Shown here one piece after another: positions 49,244 to 56,986 of a stretch of 64,000 nucleotides of DNA. Below the pieces are notes generated by a model. It ran no database searches. It saw nothing but the letters and a program-made list of their open reading frames with translations, and was not told the DNA's origin. Both the position numbers and the translations under genes were made by a program. Source of the DNA: Streptomyces rhizosphaerihabitans. Its GTDB lineage: Bacteria > Actinomycetota > Actinomycetes > Streptomycetales > Streptomycetaceae. The stretch covers positions 80,436-144,435 of the forward strand of contig NZ_JAODTZ010000025.1 in the NCBI RefSeq assembly GCF_025399795.1, read 5' to 3'. How positions within the stretch are numbered: the first letter of the stretch is position 1; the number at the start of each line of letters is the position of its first letter.

Positions 49244-49307
49244 CGGGTGTCATGTCCTTTGAAGTGGGAGTGATTCCTTCCTGGGTGGACATGAACGGTG
49301 CGCGCAT
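49197..49307 (-). CDS. Possible leader peptide overlapping the otr(A) start
   Basis: A 36-codon ORF with an excellent ribosome site (GAGGAG, 5 nt before ATG 49307). It encodes MRAPFMSTQEGITPTSKDM... and ends with Arg-Arg-Arg-Arg at 49199-49197, inside the ribosomal protection gene in another frame, overlapping it by 47 nt. The overlap and placement fit a translational coupling or attenuation leader that senses ribosome stalling, as known for related resistance genes. This role is inferred. Confidence 0.5.
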   Translation of the reverse strand: MRAPFMSTQEGITPTSKDMTPGAYAQPGNSGARRRR

Positions 49308-49406
49308 TTCTGCTCCTCGATCCCGGTGGACGTGTCTCCGTAGTGCAGCAGGCCGCCGCCTCGGACGGCAACGCATTAACGCTCAACGAAATCCTGTCGC
49401 GGGGCG

Positions 49407-49455
49407 GATCCTTGAAGGGGACCGGATCCTGATCCTTGAAGGCCACCGGATCCTT
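49407..49455. repeat. GATCCTTGAAGG / ACCGGATCC direct repeats
   Basis: Short repeated words (GGATCCTTGAAGG, TGATCCTTGAAGG and ACCGGATCCT twice) upstream of the XdhC gene, in the region where its promoter should lie. Confidence 0.6.
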
Positions 49456-49490
49456 GGGACGGGCCCGGCCCGCGGCGAGAGGAGTGGACC

Positions 49491-50609
49491 ATGCGGGACA
49501 TCCTCCCCGCGCTGTACGAGTGGTACGCGGCCGGATCCCCCTTCGGGCTGGCGACGGTGGTGGCGGTCGGCCGCAGCGCGCCCCGCGACCCGGGCGCGGC
49601 CATGGCGGTGGGTCCGGGCGGCGAGGTCGTGGGAAGTGTGTCCGGCGGCTGTGTGGAGGGCGTGGTGTTCGAACTGGCCCAGGAGGTGATCGCCTCGGGC
49701 GAGGCGCGCCTGGAGACGTTCGGGTACAGCGACGAGGACGCCTTCGCCGTGGGACTCACCTGCGGCGGTGAGATCACGCTGCTGGTCCGGCGGGTGTCGC
49801 CCGCCGAGGATCCGGCCTTCGCCGCGGTGGCCGATTCGGTGTCCGAGGGCCGCCCGGTGACGGTGGCGACGGTGATCGACGGACCCGCGCCGCGCGGAGC
49901 CACGCTCGCCGTATGGCCGGACGGGGAGCCGGGCCCGGACGGCGGGATGTCCGGTTCGCTGGGCTCGACGGGCCTGGACGTCGCCGTCGCCGCCGACGCA
50001 CGCGGCGAGCTGGCCCAGGGCGCAACGGGGCGACGGCACTACGGCCCGCACGGCGAACGGCGCGAGGACGCCGTCGCCGTCTTCCTGCACTCCTTCGCGC
50101 CGCCGCCGCGCATGCTCGTCTTCGGCGCGATCGACTACGCGGCCGCCGTGGCCCGTATCGGCGCCTTCCTCGGCTACCGGGTCACGGTGTGCGACGCCCG
50201 CCCGGTCTTCGCCACGCCGAGGCGCTTCCCGGCGGGCGTGGAGGTCGTCGTGGACTGGCCGCACCGCTATCTGAGCGGCACGACGACCGACGCACGCACG
50301 GTGATCTGCGTCCTGACCCACGACCCCAAGTTCGATGTGCCCCTGCTGGAGGAGGCACTGCGCCGCCCGGCCGCGTACATCGGGGCCATGGGCAGCCGGC
50401 GTACCCACGACGACCGCGTCGAACGGCTGCTCGCGTCCGGCGTGTCGGAGCGCGAGCTGTCCCGGCTGCGCTCCCCCGTCGGCCTCGACCTCGGGGCGCG
50501 TACACCGGAGGAGGTGGCCGTGTCCGTCGCCGCGGAGATCGTCGCACTGCGCTGGGGCGGCAGCGGGCTGCCCCTGACGGTGAGGGGCGGGGCGATCCAC
50601 CCGCGGTAA
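49491..50609 (+). CDS. xdhC-like: XdhC/CoxI-family molybdoenzyme maturation protein
   Basis: A 372-aa protein: N-terminal XdhC_CoxI domain (LYEWYAAGSPFGLATVVAVGRSAPRDPGAAMAVG, with GSVSGGCVEGVVFEL holding the Cys) and C-terminal Rossmann domain (MLVFGAIDYAAAVARIGAFLGYRVTVCDARPVFA, then YIGAMGSRRTHDDRVERL). XdhC helps to insert sulfurated molybdenum cofactor into xanthine dehydrogenase or related enzymes. No such enzyme genes are adjacent, so this is an isolated maturation gene. ATG 49491 follows GAGAGGAG. Confidence 0.87.
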   Translation: MRDILPALYEWYAAGSPFGLATVVAVGRSAPRDPGAAMAVGPGGEVVGSVSGGCVEGVVFELAQEVIASGEARLETFGYSDEDAFAVGLTCGGEITLLVRRVSPAEDPAFAAVADSVSEGRPVTVATVIDGPAPRGATLAVWPDGEPGPDGGMSGSLGSTGLDVAVAADARGELAQGATGRRHYGPHGERREDAVAVFLHSFAPPPRMLVFGAIDYAAAVARIGAFLGYRVTVCDARPVFATPRRFPAGVEVVVDWPHRYLSGTTTDARTVICVLTHDPKFDVPLLEEALRRPAAYIGAMGSRRTHDDRVERLLASGVSERELSRLRSPVGLDLGARTPEEVAVSVAAEIVALRWGGSGLPLTVRGGAIHPR

Positions 50610-50630
50610 CCGTGGGCCGGTGGCCGTGGA

Positions 50631-51140
50631 TCAGCCGGTGCGCGGAGGCAGTCGGTGCAGGATCACATCCGTGAGCCCGCCGCCGTCGGTCACCGTCGCT
50701 GTCATGTACGTGCAGTACGGCTGGCTGCGGCGGTCGGTCGGTGAACCGGGATTGAGCATGCGCAGGCCGGTCGGCGTGGTGGTGTCCCAGGGAATGTGGC
50801 TGTGGCCGAAGACCAGGACGTCGAGGTCGGGGAAGCGTTCCGAGCAGTGCTGTTCGCGGCGCTGCGGGGCGCCGGTCTCGTGGACGACGCCGAAGCGCAG
50901 GCCGCCCAGTTCGACGCGGGCGATCTCGGGGAGGCGGGCCCTCAGATCGGGGCCGTCGTTGTTGCCGTACACACCGACGACCCGGCGGGAACGGGCCTCC
51001 AGCAGGTCGAGGGTGGCGGTGTCCACCCAGTCCCCCGCGTGGATCACGACGTCGGCGAGCGGGAGTTCGGCGAGCAGCGGGGCGGGAAGTTCCCTGGCCC
51101 GCTTCGGGAGATGGGTGTCGGAAAGCAGCAGGAGGCGCAC
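50631..51140 (-). CDS. Metallophosphoesterase (YfcE/MJ0936 family)
   Basis: A 169-aa calcineurin-like phosphoesterase with all metal motifs: LLSDTHLP, IHAGDWVD, GVYGNNDGP and VFGHSHIPWD. Family members hydrolyse phosphodiesters and cleave bis-p-nitrophenyl phosphate. The GTG start is supported by AAGGG nearly adjacent. Converges on XdhC with a 21-nt gap. Confidence 0.9.
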   Translation of the reverse strand: MRLLLLSDTHLPKRARELPAPLLAELPLADVVIHAGDWVDTATLDLLEARSRRVVGVYGNNDGPDLRARLPEIARVELGGLRFGVVHETGAPQRREQHCSERFPDLDVLVFGHSHIPWDTTTPTGLRMLNPGSPTDRRSQPYCTYMTATVTDGGGLTDVILHRLPPRTG

Positions 51141-51195
51141 CCCTTCAGGGTGTCACTCCGATGTCGCTCGGGATGGGACTTCGGGCCGCCTCTGT

Positions 51196-51262
51196 CGTCC
51201 CCTCGGTCGTCCCCTCGACCGCCTTCTCGGTCGTTCTCCCCGACCGCCTCCCCGACCGTCGC
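51196..51262. repeat. Tandem TCGTCCCCTCGGTC-type repeat
   Basis: Degenerate pyrimidine-rich repeats (GTCGTCCCCTCGGTCGTCCCC and related words) between the phosphoesterase and phosphatase genes. Confidence 0.5.
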
Positions 51263-51341
51263 TCCAGACCGGTCCCGCCTCCCTCCGGCGTGATCCGGCG
51301 TCGCCCGGGCGCATCCCGCGCCGCTCCGGCGCACGACGGCA

Positions 51342-53738
51342 TCAGTCCAGCGCGATCTCGCTCCAGACCTGCTTCCCACCGCTCACCGGCACCGTGCCCC
51401 ACGTCGCCGACATCGCCTCGACGAGGAGGATGCCGCGGCCTCCGGTGGCCTCCCAGCCGATGCTGGTGGGCTTGATCGGCGTGCGGGGCGAGTTGTCGGC
51501 GACCGTGATGCGCAGCCGGTCGCTGACGAGGGTGAGGTCGAGCCTGACCTGGCCGTCGGTGTGCACCAGGGCGTTGGTGACGAGTTCCGAGACGATCAGC
51601 AGGGCGGAGTCCGTGTAGGCGCCGACGCCCCAGGTGCGCAGTGCCCGCCGGGTGTACCGGCGGGCGTGCCGGACCGCCTCGGGGACCCTCCATACGGTCC
51701 AGCTCTCGCGGAGCGGGAGCACCTCCATGCCGTCGTAGCGCATCAGCAGGAGGGCCACGTCGTCGCTGCGGTTGGCGCCCGTGAGCAGTTCGTCGGCGAC
51801 GAGACCGAGGTGGGCGGGGTCGGACCCGGCCAGGCCCGCGGCGAGCCGTTTCAGACCGTCCTCGATGTCGACGTCGACGGACTCGACCAGACCGTCGGTG
51901 GTCAGCGCCACGATGGTGCCGGGCTGGAGCCGCAGCGGACTCATGGGGAAGTCGGTCTGCCGGATGACGCCGAGCGGTGGCCCGGGCTCCGACTCGGGGA
52001 CCTCGGTACCGCCGTTCGGGTGACGCAGCACCGGCGGAATGTGTCCGGCTCGCACATACCAGGCGGACCCCTCCTCCATGTCGACGTCGACATAGCAGCA
52101 GGTGGCGAAGAGGTCGGTCTCCAGATCGAGCAGGAGCCGGTTGGCGTGCGAGACCACCACGTCCGGGGGGTGGCCCTCGACGGCGTAGGCGCGCAGCGCG
52201 GTGCGCATCTGGCCCATGAGGGTCGCGGCCGAGGCGTTGTGTCCCTGGACGTCGCCGATGATGAGGGCGACATGGTTGTCGGGCAGCGGGATCACGTCGT
52301 ACCAGTCGCCGCCGACGTCCAGGCCCGACGTTGTCGGCAGATAGCGGGCGACGGCGACCGCGCCCGGCAGCTTGGGCAGCCGTCGCGGGAGCAGCGTCCG
52401 CTGGAGCATGCCGATCAGTTCGTGCTCGGCGTCGAAGGCGTGGGCGCGCACCAGGGCCTGCCCGGCGAGGCCGGCGGAGGCGGTGAGCAGGGCACGCTCG
52501 TCCGGGCCGAATTCGTGCGGGGCGTCCCAGCCGATCAGGCAGGCACCCGCCATGCGACCGCCCGCGGGCAGCGGCAGCACGGCGAGGCCGCCGGGGCCGA
52601 CCTCGGCGAGCGCGGCCTCCAGATCCGCGCCGGCGGGCCAGATGGCGGGCCGCCCCTCGGTGAGGGCCGCCGCGAGCGTGGGCATGGCCCGGACCGGGGC
52701 GTCGGGCCACTCCGAGCGCCATTCGCTGCGCCACAGTTCCGGCCAGAACTCCGGCTGGGGCGGGTCCAGGAGTGTGACGACGAGCCGGTCGCCCTCCAGC
52801 TCGGCGACGGCGATCCGGTCGGCCTGGAGGGGTTCGCGCAGGGCGGTGACGACAGCCTGGCCGACATCGCGGACGGTGCCGGCGGTGGCGAGGGCGGCGG
52901 CGAGCCGCTGGACGCGGCCCACGTCGTTCAGGCCGGAGCGCAGCTTCGAGGCGTCGGAGACGGTGCCCACGAGCCGTGCGGGGCGGCCCTCTCCGGAGGG
53001 CATCAGGCGGGCGCGCAGCCGGAGCCACTTGTGTCCGCCGGACGGCTGGAGGATGCGGAACTCCAGCTCGCGGTCGCCGACGGTCATGTGGTCCGGTTCC
53101 ACCGCGGACATCAGCGAGGGGAGGTCCTCCGGGACGGTCATCGACAGCAGGGTCTCGACCCTGCCGTCGAAGGCGGTGGAGGACAGGCCGAACAGGTCGA
53201 GCACCTCGTTGTCGACCTCGACGCGCCCGGTGTCCATCGCGAGGCTGAACGAGCTGGCGGGCAGGTCGGCCGCGTCGTCGGGCAGCGGGGCCGGCGGGCA
53301 GACGACGGCCTCGGCGAGCATCCCGAGGCAGGCCCGGTCCACGGAGCCGAAGCCGTCGGGGCCCTCGCTGACGGCGACCATGCAGCCGTTGTCCCGCAGG
53401 GGCAGCACGGCCATGGAGAAGTCCTGGGAGGACAGCCGCCGGGCGTCGGAGCAGCGGGCGAGCTCCTGCGGTCCGAGCCAGCACGGCTGCCCCGAGCGCA
53501 GGGCCTCGGCGGCCGGGGAGCCGCCGGACAGGGGGTAGCTGTCGCGGAGCCCGTACAGCGTCCTGGGCACTCCCGCGGACTCGGCCAGATGCAGTTCGCC
53601 GCCGCTCACACTGGGTGAGTACACGGCGGCGACGGTCGCACCGGTGAAGACGAGTGCCTGTTCGAGCAGGCGGTGCAGCCGTTCGCGCGGGTCGAGGTCC
53701 GCGGTAAGCGTCTTCAGGGCAAGTTCGGCGCGCGACAT
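51342..53738 (-). CDS. SpoIIE-type serine phosphatase with GAF/PAS and anti-sigma kinase domain
   Basis: A 798-aa signal protein. It appears to have GAF-like (residues ~20-150), PAS-like (~170-290) and a second GAF (~300-440) sensors, then a SpoIIE/PP2C domain (GGDWYDVIPLPDNHVALIIGDVQGHNASA) and a C-terminal HATPase (VRHARRYTRRALRTWGV, SELVTNALVH, GGRGILLVEAM). The phosphatase/kinase pair is typical of Streptomyces regulators of anti-anti-sigma/anti-sigma systems. ATG 53738 is used. It lies head-to-head with the LanKC gene across a 250-nt region. Confidence 0.9.
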   Translation of the reverse strand: MSRAELALKTLTADLDPRERLHRLLEQALVFTGATVAAVYSPSVSGGELHLAESAGVPRTLYGLRDSYPLSGGSPAAEALRSGQPCWLGPQELARCSDARRLSSQDFSMAVLPLRDNGCMVAVSEGPDGFGSVDRACLGMLAEAVVCPPAPLPDDAADLPASSFSLAMDTGRVEVDNEVLDLFGLSSTAFDGRVETLLSMTVPEDLPSLMSAVEPDHMTVGDRELEFRILQPSGGHKWLRLRARLMPSGEGRPARLVGTVSDASKLRSGLNDVGRVQRLAAALATAGTVRDVGQAVVTALREPLQADRIAVAELEGDRLVVTLLDPPQPEFWPELWRSEWRSEWPDAPVRAMPTLAAALTEGRPAIWPAGADLEAALAEVGPGGLAVLPLPAGGRMAGACLIGWDAPHEFGPDERALLTASAGLAGQALVRAHAFDAEHELIGMLQRTLLPRRLPKLPGAVAVARYLPTTSGLDVGGDWYDVIPLPDNHVALIIGDVQGHNASAATLMGQMRTALRAYAVEGHPPDVVVSHANRLLLDLETDLFATCCYVDVDMEEGSAWYVRAGHIPPVLRHPNGGTEVPESEPGPPLGVIRQTDFPMSPLRLQPGTIVALTTDGLVESVDVDIEDGLKRLAAGLAGSDPAHLGLVADELLTGANRSDDVALLLMRYDGMEVLPLRESWTVWRVPEAVRHARRYTRRALRTWGVGAYTDSALLIVSELVTNALVHTDGQVRLDLTLVSDRLRITVADNSPRTPIKPTSIGWEATGGRGILLVEAMSATWGTVPVSGGKQVWSEIALD

Positions 53739-53988
53739 TCTTGTTCCGCGTTCCGCAGCACCCTCACTGACCACGCCGTAATTACAGCGCTTCCCGGGCT
53801 CCGGCGCAGCCCCTGTGACCGTTCCGAACACGTCGGGCCTGCGGGGAAGCCCATACGGGGCGGCCAATCGAACGAAATCGAATCCATCTTGATTCATGCG
53901 TTTCGCACAGTGATCTCATGACAGGCGTGACTGTCCGCGCGTCCGGCCGGCTGCAAGGCTCGGTGGCACCGGGCCGAGGGGAATGGGC
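53739..53988. promoter_or_regulatory. Divergent promoter region of LanKC and SpoIIE genes
   Basis: AT-richer DNA at 53865-53925 includes GAATC-n6-GATTC (53880-53895) and CGAA/TTCG words, a likely place for the promoter of the lanthipeptide operon and for binding of the RamR-like regulator. No exact consensus is claimed. Confidence 0.5.
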
Positions 53989-56733
53989 ATGGACAAGCGA
54001 TACGAGGTCTACGCACTCGCCGACCGACACTTCTACGAGACGCCGGACAGGTTGTCCGTACGCGGGCGGAACGCTCCGCCCGCGTACGAGGCGGCGCTGC
54101 GCGAGGTGCCCGAGGGCTGGCACTCGGCACGGATCGGCGCCTGGCTGACGCTGACACCGGCCGACCGGAACGGCGAGGCGCTCCCTGGGCCGGCCCAGGG
54201 CTGGAAGGTCCATGCCTCGGCCACCCGGGAGAACGCGGAGAAGATCGCCACGATCGTGTGGGACTACTGCGTGCCGCGCGGCATCCCGTTCAAGTTCGTT
54301 CCGGGCCCGCATCTGCTGCACCTGCGGAACACCAAGTACGCGGCCCGCGACACCAGCGGCAAGTTCGTGACGATCTACCCGGCGGACGAGGAACGGCTCC
54401 ACCAGGTGCTGCGTGAGCTGGGCGCGCTGCTGGACGGCTTCGAGGGCCCGTACATCCTCACCGATCTGCGCTGGAACGAGGGCCCGCTGTACGTCCGGTA
54501 CGGCGCATTCGCCCGCGCCTTCGTCGTCGACGAGTACGGGTCGCTCGTTCCGGCGGTGCGGGACGGCGCGGGAACGCTGGTGCCTGACCGGCGGCAGCCC
54601 TCGTTCCGGGTGCCGGAGTGGGTGACACTGCCCGCGTTCCTGGAACCGCAGCTCGCGGCGCGGAACACGACGACGATCGGCGACCTTCCGTACCGCGTCG
54701 AGAAGGCCCTGCACTTCTCCAACGGCGGCGGGGTGTACTCGGGCACCGACACCCGTGACGGACACAAGGTCGTGCTCAAGGAGGGGCGGCCGCACGCGGG
54801 CCTCGCCGCGGACGGCGCCGACGCGATCACCCGTCTCGAACGCGAGAAGCAGGCACTGGAGCGGGTGGCCGGCCTGGACGTGGTGCCCGCCGTGCGGGAC
54901 TGGTTCACCCTCGGTGACCACCGCTTTCTCGTCATGGACTTCCTGGAGGGGAGGCCCCTCAACTCCTTCTTCGCCGAGCGCCATCCGCTGCTCACCCCCG
55001 AACCGGCTCCGGACGCGGTCACCTCGTACACGGCCTGGGCGCTACGCGTCCACCGCCGGGTCGAGGAGGCCGTCGAGGCGGTGCACGCGCGCGGGATCGT
55101 CTTCAACGACCTGCACGTCTTCAACATCATGGTGGCGCCCGACGGGGAGTCGGTGTCGCTGCTCGACTTCGAGGCCGCGGCGCCGGTCGAGGAGAACGGC
55201 CGCCAGGTCGTCGCCCACCCGGGGTTCTTCGCGCCGCCGGACCGCAGGGGCACCGCCGTCGACCGGTACGCGCTGGCGTGTCTGCGGCTCGCGCTGTTCC
55301 TGCCGGTCACCACCCTCTTCGTGGTCGACCGGGGCAAAGCGGCGCATCTGGCGGAGGTCATCGCCGGTCAGTTCCCGGACGTGCCCGAGGCGTTCCTCAC
55401 GGAGGCGGTCGCCGAGATCACGAGGGACGCCGGTGACACGACCGCTCCGGCTCACGGCGGAGAAGCGGCCGGCGCGCCCCAGCCCGGCTCTCGCCTTCGG
55501 GACCCGGTCCCCCCGCTCCTCGATGAACCGGTCGCCTCGCCCGCCCGGGAATCGGGCCCCGCACTCCGCCGGGAACCGGTCTCCTCGCTCCCCGAGCCCG
55601 GCGACTGGCCGGTGAGCCGTGACTCGATGGCCGGGGCGATCCTGGCATCGGCCACACCGGAGCGCGACGACCGGCTCTTCCCCGGCGACATCGCCCAGTT
55701 CTCCGACGGTGGCGGGCTCGGACTCGCGCACGGGGCGGCGGGCGTGCTGTACGCCCTGACCGCGAGCGGGGCAGGCCGCTACGAGGAGGGCGAGCGCTGG
55801 CTCCTCGACCACACCGATCCGACGCCGGCCGGGACGCCGCTCGGGCTGTACGACGGGCTCGCGGGCGTCGTGTACGTCCTCGAAGGGCTCGGGCACCGCC
55901 GGCGCGCGCTCGACCTGCTCGACGGCATCCTCCGGGAGCGGTGGCAGAACCTCTCCTCCGACCTGCGCGGCGGCCTCGCCGGCCTCGGTCTGGTACTCGG
56001 CCACCTCGCCCGCACGACGGGCGAGCCGGAACTGGCCGAGCGCGCCGCCGAGGCCGCGCAGATCATCGTCGACCGGCTCACCGGACCACGCCCCGACGCT
56101 CCGCGCCGGCGCGCCGGTCTCCTGCGCGGCGCGAGCGGTCCCGCGCTCTTCCTGCTCCGCCACTACGAGCGCACCGGCGACCCAGGGCTCCTCGTCGCGG
56201 CCGAGGAGGCGTTACGCCGTGACCTGGACCGCTGTGTCGTGCAGAAGAGCGGCGCACTGGAGGTGGACGAAGGCTGGCGCACCCTGCCGTACCTCGGGGA
56301 CGGCAGCGCCGGCGTAGGCATGGTCCTCGACGACCTGCTGGTCCACTCGGTGCGTGATCCAGGGGAGTTCGAGCGGGCGCGTTCCGAGATCCTCACCGCC
56401 GCGACCTCACGCTTCTACGCGCAGCCCGGTCTCTTCCAGGGCCGCGCCGGAATGATCCTGCACCTCGCTCGCACCGGCACGCCGGGCGCCGTCCGGGAGC
56501 GGCTCGCCGAACAGGTCGCCGGACTCGGCTGGTTCGCGATGTCGTACGACGGCCGACTGGCCTTCCCCGGGCACCAGATGATGCGGCTCTCCATGGATCT
56601 TGGCACCGGAACGGCGGGGTGCCTGCTCGCGCTCGGCGCGGCGCTCGACGGCGCGGTTCCCGCCCATCTGCCGTTCCTGCCGCCGCTCACCGGCGGCCCC
56701 TCACACGCGGCTCCGCACCTGACGGAGTCGTGA
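53989..56733 (+). CDS. ramC/amfT-like: Class III lanthipeptide synthetase LanKC (RamC/AmfT-like)
   Basis: A 914-aa three-domain enzyme: N-terminal lyase domain (~1-210), a Ser/Thr-kinase-like domain (~230-480, with VVLKEGRPHAG, VFNDLHVFNIMV and LLDFEAA) and a C-terminal LanC-like cyclase (~575-905, GLYDGLAGVVYVLEGLG, GLLRGASGPALFLLRHYE). The zinc-binding Cys-His set of class I/II cyclases is not evident, as usual for class III. It phosphorylates and dehydrates Ser/Thr and forms (methyl)lanthionine or labionin in the precursor encoded directly downstream. ATG 53989 has GAGGGG 8 nt upstream; ATG 53983 is too close. Confidence 0.95.
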   Translation: MDKRYEVYALADRHFYETPDRLSVRGRNAPPAYEAALREVPEGWHSARIGAWLTLTPADRNGEALPGPAQGWKVHASATRENAEKIATIVWDYCVPRGIPFKFVPGPHLLHLRNTKYAARDTSGKFVTIYPADEERLHQVLRELGALLDGFEGPYILTDLRWNEGPLYVRYGAFARAFVVDEYGSLVPAVRDGAGTLVPDRRQPSFRVPEWVTLPAFLEPQLAARNTTTIGDLPYRVEKALHFSNGGGVYSGTDTRDGHKVVLKEGRPHAGLAADGADAITRLEREKQALERVAGLDVVPAVRDWFTLGDHRFLVMDFLEGRPLNSFFAERHPLLTPEPAPDAVTSYTAWALRVHRRVEEAVEAVHARGIVFNDLHVFNIMVAPDGESVSLLDFEAAAPVEENGRQVVAHPGFFAPPDRRGTAVDRYALACLRLALFLPVTTLFVVDRGKAAHLAEVIAGQFPDVPEAFLTEAVAEITRDAGDTTAPAHGGEAAGAPQPGSRLRDPVPPLLDEPVASPARESGPALRREPVSSLPEPGDWPVSRDSMAGAILASATPERDDRLFPGDIAQFSDGGGLGLAHGAAGVLYALTASGAGRYEEGERWLLDHTDPTPAGTPLGLYDGLAGVVYVLEGLGHRRRALDLLDGILRERWQNLSSDLRGGLAGLGLVLGHLARTTGEPELAERAAEAAQIIVDRLTGPRPDAPRRRAGLLRGASGPALFLLRHYERTGDPGLLVAAEEALRRDLDRCVVQKSGALEVDEGWRTLPYLGDGSAGVGMVLDDLLVHSVRDPGEFERARSEILTAATSRFYAQPGLFQGRAGMILHLARTGTPGAVRERLAEQVAGLGWFAMSYDGRLAFPGHQMMRLSMDLGTGTAGCLLALGAALDGAVPAHLPFLPPLTGGPSHAAPHLTES

Positions 56734-56774
56734 CACAACCAACCTCCGTCCCCATCAAGGGAAAGGAACACGAG

Positions 56775-56891
56775 ATGGCACTTCTCGACCTGCAGACGAT
56801 GGAGTCCGACGAGCACACCGGGGGCGGCGCCGAGAGCACGGTGAGCCTGCTCTCCTGCATCTCCGCCGCGAGCATTCTGCTCTGTCTCTGA
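56775..56891 (+). CDS. ramS/amfS-like: Class III lanthipeptide precursor (SapB/AmfS-like)
   Basis: A 38-aa prepeptide: MALLDLQTMESDEHTGGG is the leader with the conserved LLxLQ recognition motif, and the core ends with STVSLLSC and ISAASILLCL, i.e. two Ser-x-x-x-Cys ring motifs (SLLSC and SILLC) separated by five residues. This arrangement resembles SapB and AmfS, two-ring morphogenetic surfactant peptides. AAGGA precedes the ATG at a good distance. The gene is 41 nt after the LanKC stop. The product is likely exported by the two ABC transporters that follow. Confidence 0.95.
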   Translation: MALLDLQTMESDEHTGGGAESTVSLLSCISAASILLCL

Positions 56892-56910
56892 CGACAGGTG
56901 CCGGCACGGC

Positions 56911-56950
56911 CCCGGGTGGTCCCCCCTTCAGCGGGGAGGGGCCGCCCGGG
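56911..56950 (+). terminator. Attenuator-like hairpin after the precursor gene
   Basis: Imperfect stem CCCGGGTGG-T-CCCC...GGGG-x-CCGCCCGGG (56911-56919 and 56942-56950) 19 nt after the precursor stop. Its position suits partial termination that favours precursor expression over the transporters. Confidence 0.55.
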
Positions 56951-56986
56951 TCCCGCACGGCCCGGGACACGAGGGACCTCCACCGA

